A stretch of DNA of 64,000 nucleotides from an uncultured Bacilli bacterium (GCA_934130165.1 CAKOXO010000002.1:248001-312000), one strand, 5' to 3'; shown: positions 42,600-51,120, counted from the first letter of the stretch. The notes: generated by a model not told the origin, from the letters alone. Translations and numbers: made by a program.

Positions 42600-43360
42600 T
42601 AATCTCTTAGTTCCTTTCCTGTAAGTTTTAAGAATACATCATTTAAAGTTGGTCCTACACGTTCTACTTTCACTTTTATATTTGCTTGTTTTTTTAATTC
42701 TTCACTTGTTCCTTGAGCTATTATTTTTCCTTTATCTAAAATAATAATTCTATCACAAAGAATTTCTACTTCTTCCATATAATGTGTTGTATAAATTATA
42801 GTTGCTCCATCATCTCTTAATTTTTTTATACCATCTAAAATATTATTTCTACTTTGCGGATCAACAGCAACAGTTGGTTCATCTAAAAAAATTAATTTTG
42901 GTTTATGGGCAATTCCACAAGCAATATTTAATCTACGAAGTAGCCCTCCAGACAGTTGTTTTGGATAATATTTTTTAAACTCACCTAATCCTACTAAGTC
43001 AATCGCATCCTCTACATATTTTGATCTAGTTTTTTTATCTTTTATATATAGTCCACAAAAATAGTTAATATTATCATAAACATTTAACTCATCAAAGACT
43101 GCAACATCTTGAAATATTACTCCTATTTTTGATTTTATATCATAAGAATCAGCCTGCATCATCTCTCCAAATATTTTTATACTACCTTTTTGATACTTTA
43201 GTAATGAAAGAAGACAATTAATAGTTGTACTTTTTCCACTTCCGTTTGGACCAAGTAGTCCAAGTATTTCACCTTCATATAAATCAAATGATAAATTATC
43301 CACTGCTTTTTTATTTTTATATTCCTTAGTTAGATTACTAACTTCTATTATTTTTTTCAT
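42599..43360 (-). CDS. ABC-2 exporter ATP-binding protein
   Basis: 253 aa, one NBD. Walker A LLGPNGSGKSTTINC, Q-loop VIFQDVAVFDE, signature QLSGGLLRRLNIACGIAH, Walker B LIFLDEPTVAVDPQSR, H-loop TIIYTTHYMEE. The DrrA/NatA-like C-terminal tail is short (VERVGPTLNDVFLKLTGKEL). Energises the two permeases that follow. AGAGAGG precedes the ATG. A perfect palindrome lies about 30 bases upstream of the start. Confidence 0.92.
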   Translation of the reverse strand: MKKIIEVSNLTKEYKNKKAVDNLSFDLYEGEILGLLGPNGSGKSTTINCLLSLLKYQKGSIKIFGEMMQADSYDIKSKIGVIFQDVAVFDELNVYDNINYFCGLYIKDKKTRSKYVEDAIDLVGLGEFKKYYPKQLSGGLLRRLNIACGIAHKPKLIFLDEPTVAVDPQSRNNILDGIKKLRDDGATIIYTTHYMEEVEILCDRIIILDKGKIIAQGTSEELKKQANIKVKVERVGPTLNDVFLKLTGKELRD

Positions 43361-43388
43361 AAAATTCCTCTCTATTTAACTTCTACTC

Positions 43389-43409
43389 AATCAAAGATTA
43401 TCTTTGATT
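43389..43409. promoter_or_regulatory. Palindrome upstream of the ABC-2 operon
   Basis: AATCAAAG-ATTAT-CTTTGATT, dyad arms of 8-10 bases, about 30 bases before the ATPase start. There is no T run after it on the minus strand, so it looks more like an operator than a terminator. Confidence 0.4.
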
Positions 43410-43426
43410 TATTATTTAATTTTTTA

Positions 43427-43969
43427 TTAATATTTTAGTATGATCAAGGCAAAAATCAGAAAAATTATTACACCTAATAATATAAGGTTTAAAAGTTTAC
43501 TTGGTTTTATATTTCTGTCAACATAACTCTCTTTTGGTTTTGAAGGATTATAATAGACATCTACTTCACTATTTATAGGATATAATTCATATAATGGTAA
43601 TTTCTTAAAATTAATAATTTGACTATTATACAAACTAATTTTTAATACCTCTGGGAGAGATTCTTTTGTAGTTAAATTACTAATAATTTCACTTTTAGAA
43701 TTATTTAGTGGATTATTAATTTTTTTTATAATTATCCATCTGAATTTTGGACCTACAACTGTATATTCTCTATTATTTGCACTATATTGAACAACTGGAA
43801 GTCTAATACCATTATATCTCATATTTGAGTATCTAACTACTACACCTGTTGTTTTTTCTAAACACCTTTTTTCTGTGTTTCTTTTTTTAAAATAAATAAA
43901 ATACCAAGTGATAAACATTGCTAGTGAAAAAGCTAAGATATAAATACACCAAAAAATATTTAATTTCAT
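43427..43969 (-). CDS. DUF3592-like membrane protein
   Basis: 180 aa. N-terminal TM (FWCIYILAFSLAMFITWYFI), an extracytoplasmic domain with TTGVVVRYSNMRYNGIRLP, then VVQYSANNREYTVVG and VDVYYNPSKPKESYVDRN (the V-x-V-x-Y-N-P-x-x-P-x-x motif typical of DUF3592), and a C-terminal TM (LLNLILLGVIIFLIFALIIL). Function of the family is unknown. Same strand as the ABC operon, with the palindrome between them. Confidence 0.7.
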   Translation of the reverse strand: MKLNIFWCIYILAFSLAMFITWYFIYFKKRNTEKRCLEKTTGVVVRYSNMRYNGIRLPVVQYSANNREYTVVGPKFRWIIIKKINNPLNNSKSEIISNLTTKESLPEVLKISLYNSQIINFKKLPLYELYPINSEVDVYYNPSKPKESYVDRNIKPSKLLNLILLGVIIFLIFALIILKY

Positions 43970-43987
43970 ATTATCAACTCCTATTAA

Positions 43988-44926
43988 TTATGTTATATTC
44001 CATTTAGGCGGATAAAAATATTCTATTTTTTCCTTTTTTGGTACATAATGCTTTTTTATTTTTGTTCGATTTGATTTTAAATTTGGAAAAGCCTCCCTAC
44101 AATATTTATCTAGTTCACAAAATATATTTTGACAATCTATAAGTTGTAATGGTCTATTTCCAATCCTTTTAAAATTTAAATTAAGCCTTTTAAATTCTTT
44201 ATCTTGGTGTTCATACATATATCTAATGATATCCTCATTACTTAAATCTCCCTTATCAATAAAACATTTTTTTATACCCCTTAATGAACCTGGACCCGCT
44301 ACTGTAAATTCATCTTCTTTCCAATTTACAGTTTCACTATAGTTAATATCAGTTACTAATTGATAAGCCATAAAGTTTCCAATCAATGGATAACTTTTTA
44401 TAATATCAAAACCCTCTTTCATTGTTTTGCATTTGATAATCTTTTTCTGCATTTTATCTATATTAAACATTTTATCTAAAAGTGCCAAATGATTATCATG
44501 TTTCCTATCGTAACCAAATGCTTTATTTGCACAACTAATATAGGCATCATTATAAATTTTTACACCATTTGAAATTGCTTCTTCTAACACTTTAGAGTAT
44601 TCCTCTTTATTAAATGTTTTTAAAGTAATATCTTGAAAATGATCTAATAATAACTCCCAAGTTGATTCTTTATTAAAAAGTTTAAATAATAGTATCCTAA
44701 ATAGCATATCGTCATTAGAATATTTTTTACCATTATATATAACGTTTTTAAGCAAATATTGACTAACCCTATCATTAACTCGATAACTATTACAAAATTT
44801 ATAATTTTGTAAAATTTCATCAGTTGTCCATGGTGAAGGTTCACCATTTAACTTTTTTATAAAAATATTTTGCCTTTCACAAGCAAAATACCAATATAAA
44901 TCATATATTTCTTGTCTTTTTATCAT
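43988..44926 (-). CDS. 5-hmdU DNA kinase helical domain / alpha-glutamyl(putrescinyl)thymine pyrophosphorylase-like protein
   Basis: 312 aa. EIYDLYWYFACERQNIFIKK, EPSPWTTDEILQNYKFCNSY and RVNDRVSQYLLKNVIYNGKK are the hallmark of the helical, DNA-glycosylase-related superfamily first seen in phages with hypermodified thymine. Later blocks are SYPLIGNFMAYQLVTDINYS, VAGPGSLRGIKKCF, and LQLIDCQNIFCELDKYCREA. Phage relatives act on modified bases in DNA (kinase or pyrophosphorylase partner domains). Cellular copies like this one stand alone and their role is unclear: base repair, defence against hypermodified phage DNA, or modification. No phage genes are nearby. Confidence 0.75.
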   Translation of the reverse strand: MIKRQEIYDLYWYFACERQNIFIKKLNGEPSPWTTDEILQNYKFCNSYRVNDRVSQYLLKNVIYNGKKYSNDDMLFRILLFKLFNKESTWELLLDHFQDITLKTFNKEEYSKVLEEAISNGVKIYNDAYISCANKAFGYDRKHDNHLALLDKMFNIDKMQKKIIKCKTMKEGFDIIKSYPLIGNFMAYQLVTDINYSETVNWKEDEFTVAGPGSLRGIKKCFIDKGDLSNEDIIRYMYEHQDKEFKRLNLNFKRIGNRPLQLIDCQNIFCELDKYCREAFPNLKSNRTKIKKHYVPKKEKIEYFYPPKWNIT

Positions 44927-45143
44927 TATATCACCTCATACTTTTTCTTAATTATTAAAAATTCTAATAGCAAAACAACTCCTAGAACTAAGAAAATTAT
45001 GAAAAATATTTTTAATACTATATTACTACAAATTCATAATACCTTACAAACAAAATAAAATCAACATCATACTTACTTTATAATACTAATTATAGTAAAG
45101 TCAAAAAAAGCTAACCTACATAAAATATTATAAGGAGGATATT

Positions 45144-45533
45144 ATGGAAAAAGAATTAAATAATACAGTCAATGCTGTTGGTAATTACAATAGTATTCCT
45201 ACATCTGTTACTTCTGCTGCGTCAGTAGTTACAATGATTGATGGATTAACAATTACAAAAGTTGCAGATAAACCTGTTTGGGCAGATGGTGAGTTAACAT
45301 ATACGATTACAATAAGTAATAATGCTGATAAACCATACGTTAGTCCAAAAATAAAAGATACTCTAGATAGTAGTTTAATTGAATTTGTATCAGATAGTGT
45401 TACTATCGATGGTGTTGAAGCATCATCTTCAGAATATGAATACGATACAGGAACCAATACTTTGACAGTAAACCTAACTGATATTGATGTTACAAATTCT
45501 AAAGTAGTTACTTTTAAAGTTAGAAAAAAATAA
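45144..45533 (+). CDS. DUF11-type surface protein without signal peptide
   Basis: 129 aa. After a Thr/Ser/Val-rich N-terminus (NSIPTSVTSAASVVTMIDG), residues 35-128 are one DUF11/Ig-like repeat: LTITKVADKPVWADGELTYT, ITISNNADKPYVSPKIKDTL, SLIEFVSDSVTIDGVEAS, then VTFKVRKK. These domains form rods in surface and spore-surface proteins. There is no signal peptide or anchor, as with the beta-helix protein at 30694-32565. AAGGAGG with ideal spacing precedes the ATG, so it is well expressed. In the same frame after its stop lies a decayed collagen-like gene. Confidence 0.7.
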   Translation: MEKELNNTVNAVGNYNSIPTSVTSAASVVTMIDGLTITKVADKPVWADGELTYTITISNNADKPYVSPKIKDTLDSSLIEFVSDSVTIDGVEASSSEYEYDTGTNTLTVNLTDIDVTNSKVVTFKVRKK

Positions 45534-45542
45534 TTATATAAA

Positions 45543-45782
45543 ATAAAAGGTAGAAATTCATTATTTGAACATAACCATAAACCAAAACCACCTGTGCAAC
45601 GTATTTATTTTATGGGTTCGACATGACCAACGGGACCTAGTGGCAAGGGATTAGAAATATTAGGTAGTTATGATACTCTAGATGAGTTAATGGATGAACA
45701 TCCGACAGGTGATGCTAGTACTGTTAAAATAGATTTTGCCAATGTAAATTTAATTGTTAAAAAATATAATGTTTCTGTATAG
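45543..45782 (+). pseudogene. Collagen-like surface/exosporium-type gene, decayed
   Basis: The frame reads FEHNHKPKPPVQRIYFMGST, then TGA (45624-45626), PTGPSGKGLEILGSYDTLDE and LMDEHPTGDAST, ending at TAG 45780-45782. HNHKP-x-PP at the start, G-x-T-G-P-T-G-P repeats and the LEILGSYDTLDELxxEHPTG linker are typical of collagen-like proteins of Bacillota exosporium or phage tails. The TGA takes the place of the Gly codon in GST-G-PTGP (one base from GGA), and the collagen tract is reduced to a few residues. There is no good RBS. Repeat contraction and a nonsense mutation have killed it. It is in frame with the DUF11 gene upstream. Confidence 0.65.
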
Positions 45783-45788
45783 AAAAAA

Positions 45789-45816
45789 ATACCTAAAACT
45801 ATTTTCGTTTAGGTAT
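45789..45816. terminator. Bidirectional terminator
   Basis: ATACCTAAA/TTTAGGTAT stem, T runs on both strands; it overlaps the last codons of the GT8 gene. Confidence 0.75.
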
Positions 45817-46776
45817 TTTTATTTTTGCTTTTATTTTACTTCGTTTTTCATCATCCATATATGAATTAGATACTGCTTTTAGTAAAGATATTCCTGGAAC
45901 GTATGCTAAAATACTAGAAGATGGCTCTTTTTTATAATCACTATCCCAAATTTTTCTATAAGAATCATAAATACTATTATAAGGATGAATTCTATTTTTC
46001 TCCCAAGTTCTAGTCATAAGATACTCTAATAAATGTAATACGACTGGAGTTTCTAGAGATTCTTTCACCTCAGAGTGTGAATAAAAATTTTCATTTTTTG
46101 AATACATATTTTTTGCTAAAATATTATGCCTATTCATGTAATAAACTAGTGGATGGATATTATAATTTACACTAAGGGTATCAATTTGATTATCAAAAGC
46201 TAAATTAAGTAAATCTTGATCTGGATATATTAATTGATCTTTATGCTTCCTAGAAAATGAATACAATCTATCACTGCATTCAGATTCATCCCATTTATTA
46301 AAATCAAATAGTAAAACTCCACTATTATAATAAGTAGCCACTTTACCTTTCATATGTTTAGGTACTGAAAATTCTTTTACAGCAGCAACGGGTGAATTAA
46401 TCTTTAAATTAAAAACATTATCTAAAGGATTTAAAATTATAGTATCACTATCTAGATAAAGCATCTTATCACTATCTTGAAAAATATCTCTAGCAAATAA
46501 TCTTGCATTAGCAACCTTTGTTCCTCTCCATGTTGGAATATCATATTTATTTAACTTATCCATTATACATGAAATAGAATGAATACTAACCCTTAAATTA
46601 GGATATAATTCCTGCAATAACTCCAATTTTTGGAAATTATCAGCAGTTAAATCTTCAACTATTATATTGGCATTAATAACTGCTTTTTGACTATTTTCCA
46701 TTAAAGAACATATAGATGTTAACATATGAGGAAAATAAGCATCATTACAGGTATATAAGATATCAATATTATTCAT
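45799..46776 (-). CDS. Glycosyltransferase family 8
   Basis: 325 aa. Opens with the GT8 start NNIDILYTCNDAYFPHMLTS (nucleotide-sugar binding D-x-x-Y/F), ANARLFARDIFQDSDKMLYL, DSDTIIL (the D-x-D metal site), YYNSGVLLFDFNKW, and YPDQDLLNLAF, then HLLEYLMTRTW near the end. All GT8 motifs are in order. It adds a hexose from UDP-sugar, probably to a cell-surface polysaccharide or lipid. The C-terminal 40 residues are basic (KIKAKIKIPKRK), suggesting a peripheral membrane contact. Single-gene transcript. Confidence 0.9.
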   Translation of the reverse strand: MNNIDILYTCNDAYFPHMLTSICSLMENSQKAVINANIIVEDLTADNFQKLELLQELYPNLRVSIHSISCIMDKLNKYDIPTWRGTKVANARLFARDIFQDSDKMLYLDSDTIILNPLDNVFNLKINSPVAAVKEFSVPKHMKGKVATYYNSGVLLFDFNKWDESECSDRLYSFSRKHKDQLIYPDQDLLNLAFDNQIDTLSVNYNIHPLVYYMNRHNILAKNMYSKNENFYSHSEVKESLETPVVLHLLEYLMTRTWEKNRIHPYNSIYDSYRKIWDSDYKKEPSSSILAYVPGISLLKAVSNSYMDDEKRSKIKAKIKIPKRK

Positions 46777-46902
46777 TATGTCATCTCCTTAAATAACTAA
46801 TCCCCTAAGACATATTTCAACAAATATCAAGTTCCTTTTTTTCTAAAATTGTACCAATAACAACATTATATATATGAAATATCTTTCAATAAGTCATTAA
46901 AA

Positions 46903-46927
46903 GCTAATGTTTAATCATTAGCCTTTT
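46903..46927. terminator. Terminator of the PHP gene
   Basis: GCTAATG/CATTAGC stem with a T run on both strands, just downstream of the PHP stop. Confidence 0.7.
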
Positions 46928-46935
46928 ATCAGAAA

Positions 46936-47838
46936 TTAATTACTATTTAAATTATTTAATACTTGATTAATATAGCTATTAGTCAAATCTAATTCTTCAT
47001 TAACAAGTCCAATTAATGGAGCAATACCATCATTTTGATGGAAATCTGAACCTACGGTTGTAAATAAATTATGTTCATCAGCGAATTTAGTCCACTTTTT
47101 AGTATCATCTATCTTTTTATTGTTATTTCTTCTTTGAACATAAATGTAATTAGCTTCAATACCATCAGCTTTCATTTCATTAACTAAACTTAGAATTTCA
47201 TCTTCTGTAAGTCCATCTTCATAAGTGTATGCAACAGGATGGGCTAAAACTACTTTTCCTCCAGCTTTTCTTATCATCTCAGCTGCTAATGAAGGGGTAG
47301 CAGTTTTTTTCTCTACATAAGCTGGACAACCTTCATTCATTATAGTTTCTATATATTCACCTCTATTTGGAATGTAACCAAACCTTTCCTTTAGAATTTT
47401 TTCATTCAAAGGATTATCAACTACATTTGAAGCAATATGAGCCTTTGTAACAGCATCAATTTTATCTAGGTTTTCAACATCAATTATATAACCTAAAGCA
47501 CTTATTTTTTCTGCTACGTTATGTAAGTAATCATGTCTAGCATTTCTTAATTTGAATAAATCATTTCTAAAATCTTCATTATTTAAATCTATATTATAAC
47601 CAAGAACATGAATACCACATTTTTTTGTTTTTGTAGATATTTCAACAGCTGGTATAAGGTTAATATTCTTTTCTTTAGCATAGTTAAACAGCTCATCACT
47701 ATATGCATCAATAGTATCATGATCAGCTATTGCTACTATTGACACCTTATTCTTAACAGCCTCATCTATAACCTCCTTTGGACTTAGTTTTCCATCTGAT
47801 TTATTTGTATGAATATGTAAATCTATTTTTTTCTCCAT
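46936..47838 (-). CDS. PHP-domain phosphoesterase (RNase AM / nucleoside bisphosphatase-like)
   Basis: 300 aa, the length of the YciV/TrpH group. DLHIHTNKSDGKLSPKEVID (H-x-H and the S-D-G typical of TrpH), IVAIADHDTIDA (D-H-D), LIPAVEIST (Glu), HVLGYNID (His), ARHDYLHNVAEKI, VVLAHPVAY (His) and VGSDFHQND (D-x-H). The family removes phosphates from 3',5'-nucleoside bisphosphates or trims 5' RNA ends. The start overlaps the previous gene by 16 bases; a GAAA-x-GTGG site lies before the ATG. Confidence 0.87.
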   Translation of the reverse strand: MEKKIDLHIHTNKSDGKLSPKEVIDEAVKNKVSIVAIADHDTIDAYSDELFNYAKEKNINLIPAVEISTKTKKCGIHVLGYNIDLNNEDFRNDLFKLRNARHDYLHNVAEKISALGYIIDVENLDKIDAVTKAHIASNVVDNPLNEKILKERFGYIPNRGEYIETIMNEGCPAYVEKKTATPSLAAEMIRKAGGKVVLAHPVAYTYEDGLTEDEILSLVNEMKADGIEANYIYVQRRNNNKKIDDTKKWTKFADEHNLFTTVGSDFHQNDGIAPLIGLVNEELDLTNSYINQVLNNLNSN

Positions 47839-48785
47839 GTTTCCACCCTTTCATTAAATATTTTCTTTAAGCTTTTAGATTCAAATCTTCTTTTATTTGC
47901 ATCTGTCGCAGATGCATAAAGAAATCTAAATAGTTCCTCATTAGTAAAATCACTTGTAACCTGTTCTCTACTATCCACTAACGCTTCCATTATATCACAA
48001 TCACAATTAAATGGGGTAAATGCTGATAAATAATCATAAATAAAATTATAAGCCTCATCATCATATTGCCATTTTTTTCTATATGATTGAGGATGAATTG
48101 GTAAATAAGGTGTATTATCACTAATTGATTTTCTTAATGTTTTAGGAACATTTTCGATTAAATCTATAAGTGTTTCTTTATCAATTATATGCGCATCAAG
48201 TGGTAAATTTTTATCTGGCATAGTACCACTTTCTATACTTTCACTAATTTCTATAATATCTTGCATTGTTTTAAGTGGATTGATATCTGATGGATATAAA
48301 TTAAAGGCAGTAAATAACTCCATCATTTCTTCCTTTGTTTTTGAAACCATATTTGCAGGAGAAACAACCCACATATCAATATCAGGTAATCTATTAATTA
48401 TTTTTCTAGGTTTTAGCTCATTATCAATTCTTGGACAAGGCTTACAAATTTGTTTTAAATCAGGTAATGTTTCCCCTCTTTTTTCCAAACACTCTCCACA
48501 TAGCCATATTATTTTATTACTTTCCTTTATTTTCTCTAACAATTCCTTATTATATCTTAACTGTTCCTTTATTACTGGTAACTTACCTTCTAAATTAGAA
48601 TCAAGTGCATAGAAAGGATAACCAGTACCAAAGGTACCATTACTATTAGAAACGTATTTAGCCATATTATTAAATTTATTAATATTTTCGAGTACATATA
48701 ATCGTTTTAAATCTGTATTATTAATTTCAAATATTGTTGATGCTTCCACAGCTTTTTGGCAATAATCCATTGAAAATTTTTGCAT
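47823..48785 (-). CDS. Hypothetical protein with a zinc-finger-like Cys pattern
   Basis: 320 aa, soluble, family not recognised. IWLCGECLEKRGETLPDLKQ followed by ICKPCPRID gives C-x2-C-x15-C-x2-C, a zinc-ribbon pattern near residues 95-117. DIDMWVVSPANMVSKTKEEM follows, then PPYLPIHPQSYRKKW-like Pro/Tyr-rich strands, then FNCDCDIMEALVDSREQVTS. Overlapping the PHP gene by 16 bases implies a shared task, perhaps RNA or nucleotide handling (inference). AGGAGTG precedes the ATG. Confidence 0.6.
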   Translation of the reverse strand: MQKFSMDYCQKAVEASTIFEINNTDLKRLYVLENINKFNNMAKYVSNSNGTFGTGYPFYALDSNLEGKLPVIKEQLRYNKELLEKIKESNKIIWLCGECLEKRGETLPDLKQICKPCPRIDNELKPRKIINRLPDIDMWVVSPANMVSKTKEEMMELFTAFNLYPSDINPLKTMQDIIEISESIESGTMPDKNLPLDAHIIDKETLIDLIENVPKTLRKSISDNTPYLPIHPQSYRKKWQYDDEAYNFIYDYLSAFTPFNCDCDIMEALVDSREQVTSDFTNEELFRFLYASATDANKRRFESKSLKKIFNERVETWRKK

Positions 48786-48847
48786 ATTAACACTCCTATA
48801 AATTGACTGTTATAATACCATAGTTTTCTAAATATAGCAACTAATCT

Positions 48848-49480
48848 TTATTTAGATATATTAGTTTTTATACTAAATGTAGGAATCCCTGTAGAATATG
48901 GTGCTATATCATACTGATTAAAAAATATTATAATATTACCATTTGAATCTAGATAATAATTTTCAGGTTTAAAAGTATCAAGAATAAGTTTACATGGATC
49001 ATCAAAATAATATACTTTATTTTTATTTATTTGCATAAGAATTTGTTTGAAAATATTGGTTAAAAAGTAACAATTATTTGAAAAACAACATAATTCTACC
49101 ATAGTACCATCTACCAAATTCCATGTTTGAGATACTCTTTTATCATCTCCATGAGCACCACCAGTATATATATAACTATCTAAATATAAACTAACTATTT
49201 TCCCTCTAGAAAATGTATAATAAACTTTTCTAACTATTTCATAAAATCTAACAGGTTGATTATTACTTTTCAAATCTTTATAAAAGTTAATTGCCTCACT
49301 ATATAATTTATTTTCTATAAAATTTCTAAACTTTAAGGCATTACTTTCGTTATAATCATTAAATTTATCTATTTTATATAAACTAGAATCAATTACTGGA
49401 TACTCAATATAATATTTAAGCACCATAGTATCATCATAAAATAGTTCCTTTTCCAATTTCTTTTTTCTCAAATCTATCAT
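48848..49480 (-). CDS. DUF3298-type protein, cytosolic
   Basis: 210 aa from ATG 49480; AGAGG lies 9 bases upstream, while the frame extends 28 codons further without such a site. DUF3298/RsiV-like elements: YDDTMVLKYYIEYPVIDSSL, YEIVRKVYYTFSRGKIVSLY, LDSYIYTGGAHGDDKRVSQT (the Y-T-G-G-A-H-G hallmark) and WNLVDGTMVEL. Family members are usually anti-sigma ectodomains or lipoproteins, but this one has no TM or signal, which is odd. The RBS is inside the 3' arm of a terminator-like hairpin (49484-49513). Confidence 0.75.
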   Translation of the reverse strand: MIDLRKKKLEKELFYDDTMVLKYYIEYPVIDSSLYKIDKFNDYNESNALKFRNFIENKLYSEAINFYKDLKSNNQPVRFYEIVRKVYYTFSRGKIVSLYLDSYIYTGGAHGDDKRVSQTWNLVDGTMVELCCFSNNCYFLTNIFKQILMQINKNKVYYFDDPCKLILDTFKPENYYLDSNGNIIIFFNQYDIAPYSTGIPTFSIKTNISK

Positions 49481-49483
49481 AAT

Positions 49484-49513
49484 AAAAACCTCTATACAAT
49501 GTATGAGGTTTTT
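49484..49513 (-). terminator. Terminator hairpin that contains the RBS of the next gene
   Basis: AAAAACCTC/GAGGTTTTT with inner ATAC/GTAT pairs, ending in T on the minus strand. It ends the HD gene, and the GAGG of its 3' arm is also the ribosome binding site of the DUF3298 gene. Confidence 0.65.
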
Positions 49514-49527
49514 ATCAGTTTTATTAA

Positions 49528-49986
49528 TTAATAACTTATTGAAAATGTTTCTAGTAGTGCACAAATTTTATCTGCTATACAAACTATAAAAGATTCTAAA
49601 TATCTCGGTGGAGTTATATTAAGTGGAAACATATGCTTTTTAATTATGTCTTTTTCTATCTTACAAAGTGAAAAATCTCTTGATGCATTTTCTAAGGCTC
49701 GAGTTGCATGTGTAAAACCATGTAGTTTATGACTATCATCTTTTACATGCCAATCATATAAGAAATAATCATGTAATAAAGCACCTCTAATTAATGCCCT
49801 TTGATTTATTTTAAGAGGAATAAAAAGTGAAATATATGCACATAGGCAAGCTACACCTACTGAATGTTGAAAAACAGTTACATTTCCATGTTGTATAAAA
49901 GTTTTTTCAAGTTGCATACATTCAGATTGTATTATATCTCCTCCATGAAATAATACTAAAGCTTTCATATGATTAACTATACTCAT
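49528..49986 (-). CDS. HD-domain protein
   Basis: 152 aa. FQHSVGVACLCAYIS (first His), IRGALLHDYFLYDWHVKDDS (HD dyad followed by the Y-D-W-H seen in a subgroup of small HD proteins), HGFTHATRALENASRDFSLC (third His), HMFPLNITPP and VCIADKICALLE (distal Asp). This matches the small HD hydrolases with the H...HD...H-x-F/H-A-x-x-A-L pattern found in many clostridia; substrate unknown. GGTGGTGAT precedes the ATG. Confidence 0.83.
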   Translation of the reverse strand: MSIVNHMKALVLFHGGDIIQSECMQLEKTFIQHGNVTVFQHSVGVACLCAYISLFIPLKINQRALIRGALLHDYFLYDWHVKDDSHKLHGFTHATRALENASRDFSLCKIEKDIIKKHMFPLNITPPRYLESFIVCIADKICALLETFSISY

Positions 49987-50043
49987 TCAATCACCACCGT
50001 TACGCATTCTCATTATAATACACTATCTATATTATTTCAATAA

Positions 50044-50705
50044 TTATTCATTTCCTTTTAGGCTAGTTACCATATCTATAGAATTAATTTTTCTAGATAA
50101 AACTTTAGATACTATATAAGATACTAGGAATGTTCCCACTATGGCATAAATATAAGAATAAAGACTAATATTTGCACCAAAATCATAGCTTTCTTCAACA
50201 GCGGTCTTAAATAACCAATCTGTTAAATAATATCCAGCTGGCAAACCTAAAATGATAGATATTATAGCAATGATGTTATTTTGTTTTATAAAGATTTTTC
50301 TAATCTGTTTATTCTTAAATCCTAATACTTTTAATGTTGCGAATTGATATTGTTTTTCAGTATAAGATAATACTCCCATATTATAGATAATTACAGCACC
50401 TAAAACAATTGCGATACATATAATTAAAACAATCATAGTTTTCATTGTAGATAACATATTACTCATACCTTCTTCTAAAGAGTTAAGATCTTGAATTAAT
50501 TCTACATTTCTAATCTCTTTAGTATCTTTTAAATCTTTATTTGTATATAAAGAATCAGGTTGATAAGTATTACCTAACTTTTCATAATATTTTTTAGTAA
50601 TAGTCATATTTTGATTTTGAGGATCTTTATTAAATCCAATAATTTTTGACTTATAATATTTATCATTTCCAACAAGATGCCATGTAATAGTATCACCTAA
50701 TTTAG
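50044..50705 (-). pseudogene. FtsX/MacB-type ABC permease, 3' fragment
   Basis: The open frame continues upstream of the internal ATG (50607) to about 50705: KLGDTITWHLVGNDKYYKSK, IIGFNKDPQNQNMTIT, then ELIQDLNSLEEGMSNML and four TM segments with VIIYNMGVLSYTEKQYQFAT, LKVLGFKNKQIRKIF and YYLTDWLF. It is the last quarter of a large FtsX-domain permease of about 1000 aa. It is cut where an IS3 transposase fragment begins on the other strand; the rest of the permease is not found beyond the IS end. Non-functional. Confidence 0.8.
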
Positions 50706-51061
50706 AACAAATAAATGATATGCTTAATAAAGCATTTGATGGCAGAAATCTAGAAGAATTAATATTTCATTCGGATCAAGGATGGCAATATCAACATAAA
50801 TCTTATCAACAGCGATTAAAGAATAAAGGTATAAAACAAAGTATGTCTAGAAAAGGAAATAGTATGGATAATGGAATGATGGAAAATTTCTTTGGTTTAC
50901 TTAAAACAGAAATGTTTTATGATCAAGAAGATAGTTATAAAACATTAGATGATTTAATAAAAGCAATTGATGACTATATTTATTATTACAATTATGATAG
51001 AATCAAAGTTAAATTAAAAGGACTGTCACCCGTAAATTACAGGTTACAATCCTCTAATTAG
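50696..51061 (+). pseudogene. IS3-family transposase OrfB, C-terminal fragment
   Basis: The frame is open from about 50696 (PNLEQINDMLNKAF) through LIFHSDQGWQYQHKSYQQRL (second catalytic Asp in H-S-D), GIKQSMSRKGNSMDNGMMEN (catalytic Glu in the M-x-N-x-x-x-E region), and YYYNYDRIKVKLKGLSPVNY to TAG. The N-terminal part with the first Asp is lost, so it cannot be active. Confidence 0.88.
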
Positions 51062-51101
51062 AAACTATTTATAAACTGTCCAACTTTTGGGGTTCAGTTC
51101 A
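50696..51101 (+). mobile_element. IS3-family insertion sequence, right-end fragment
   Basis: Contains the last 120 codons of an IS3-type transposase (DDE) and the right inverted repeat, about ACTGTCCAACTTTTGGGG plus TTCAGTTCA (51075-51101). The left end, OrfA and most of OrfB are missing, so the element is inactive. No second copy is in the window. Confidence 0.8.
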
Positions 51102-51120
51102 TTTAAAGTTGAGTTTTTAT

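Noticed and set aside
45612..45660. TGA as a glycine or tryptophan codon (alternative genetic code)
   Set aside because: Trp residues in conserved genes such as nrdD are TGG, long ORFs contain no in-frame TGA, and the PP2C gene ends in TGA. A nonsense mutation in a decayed gene is simpler.
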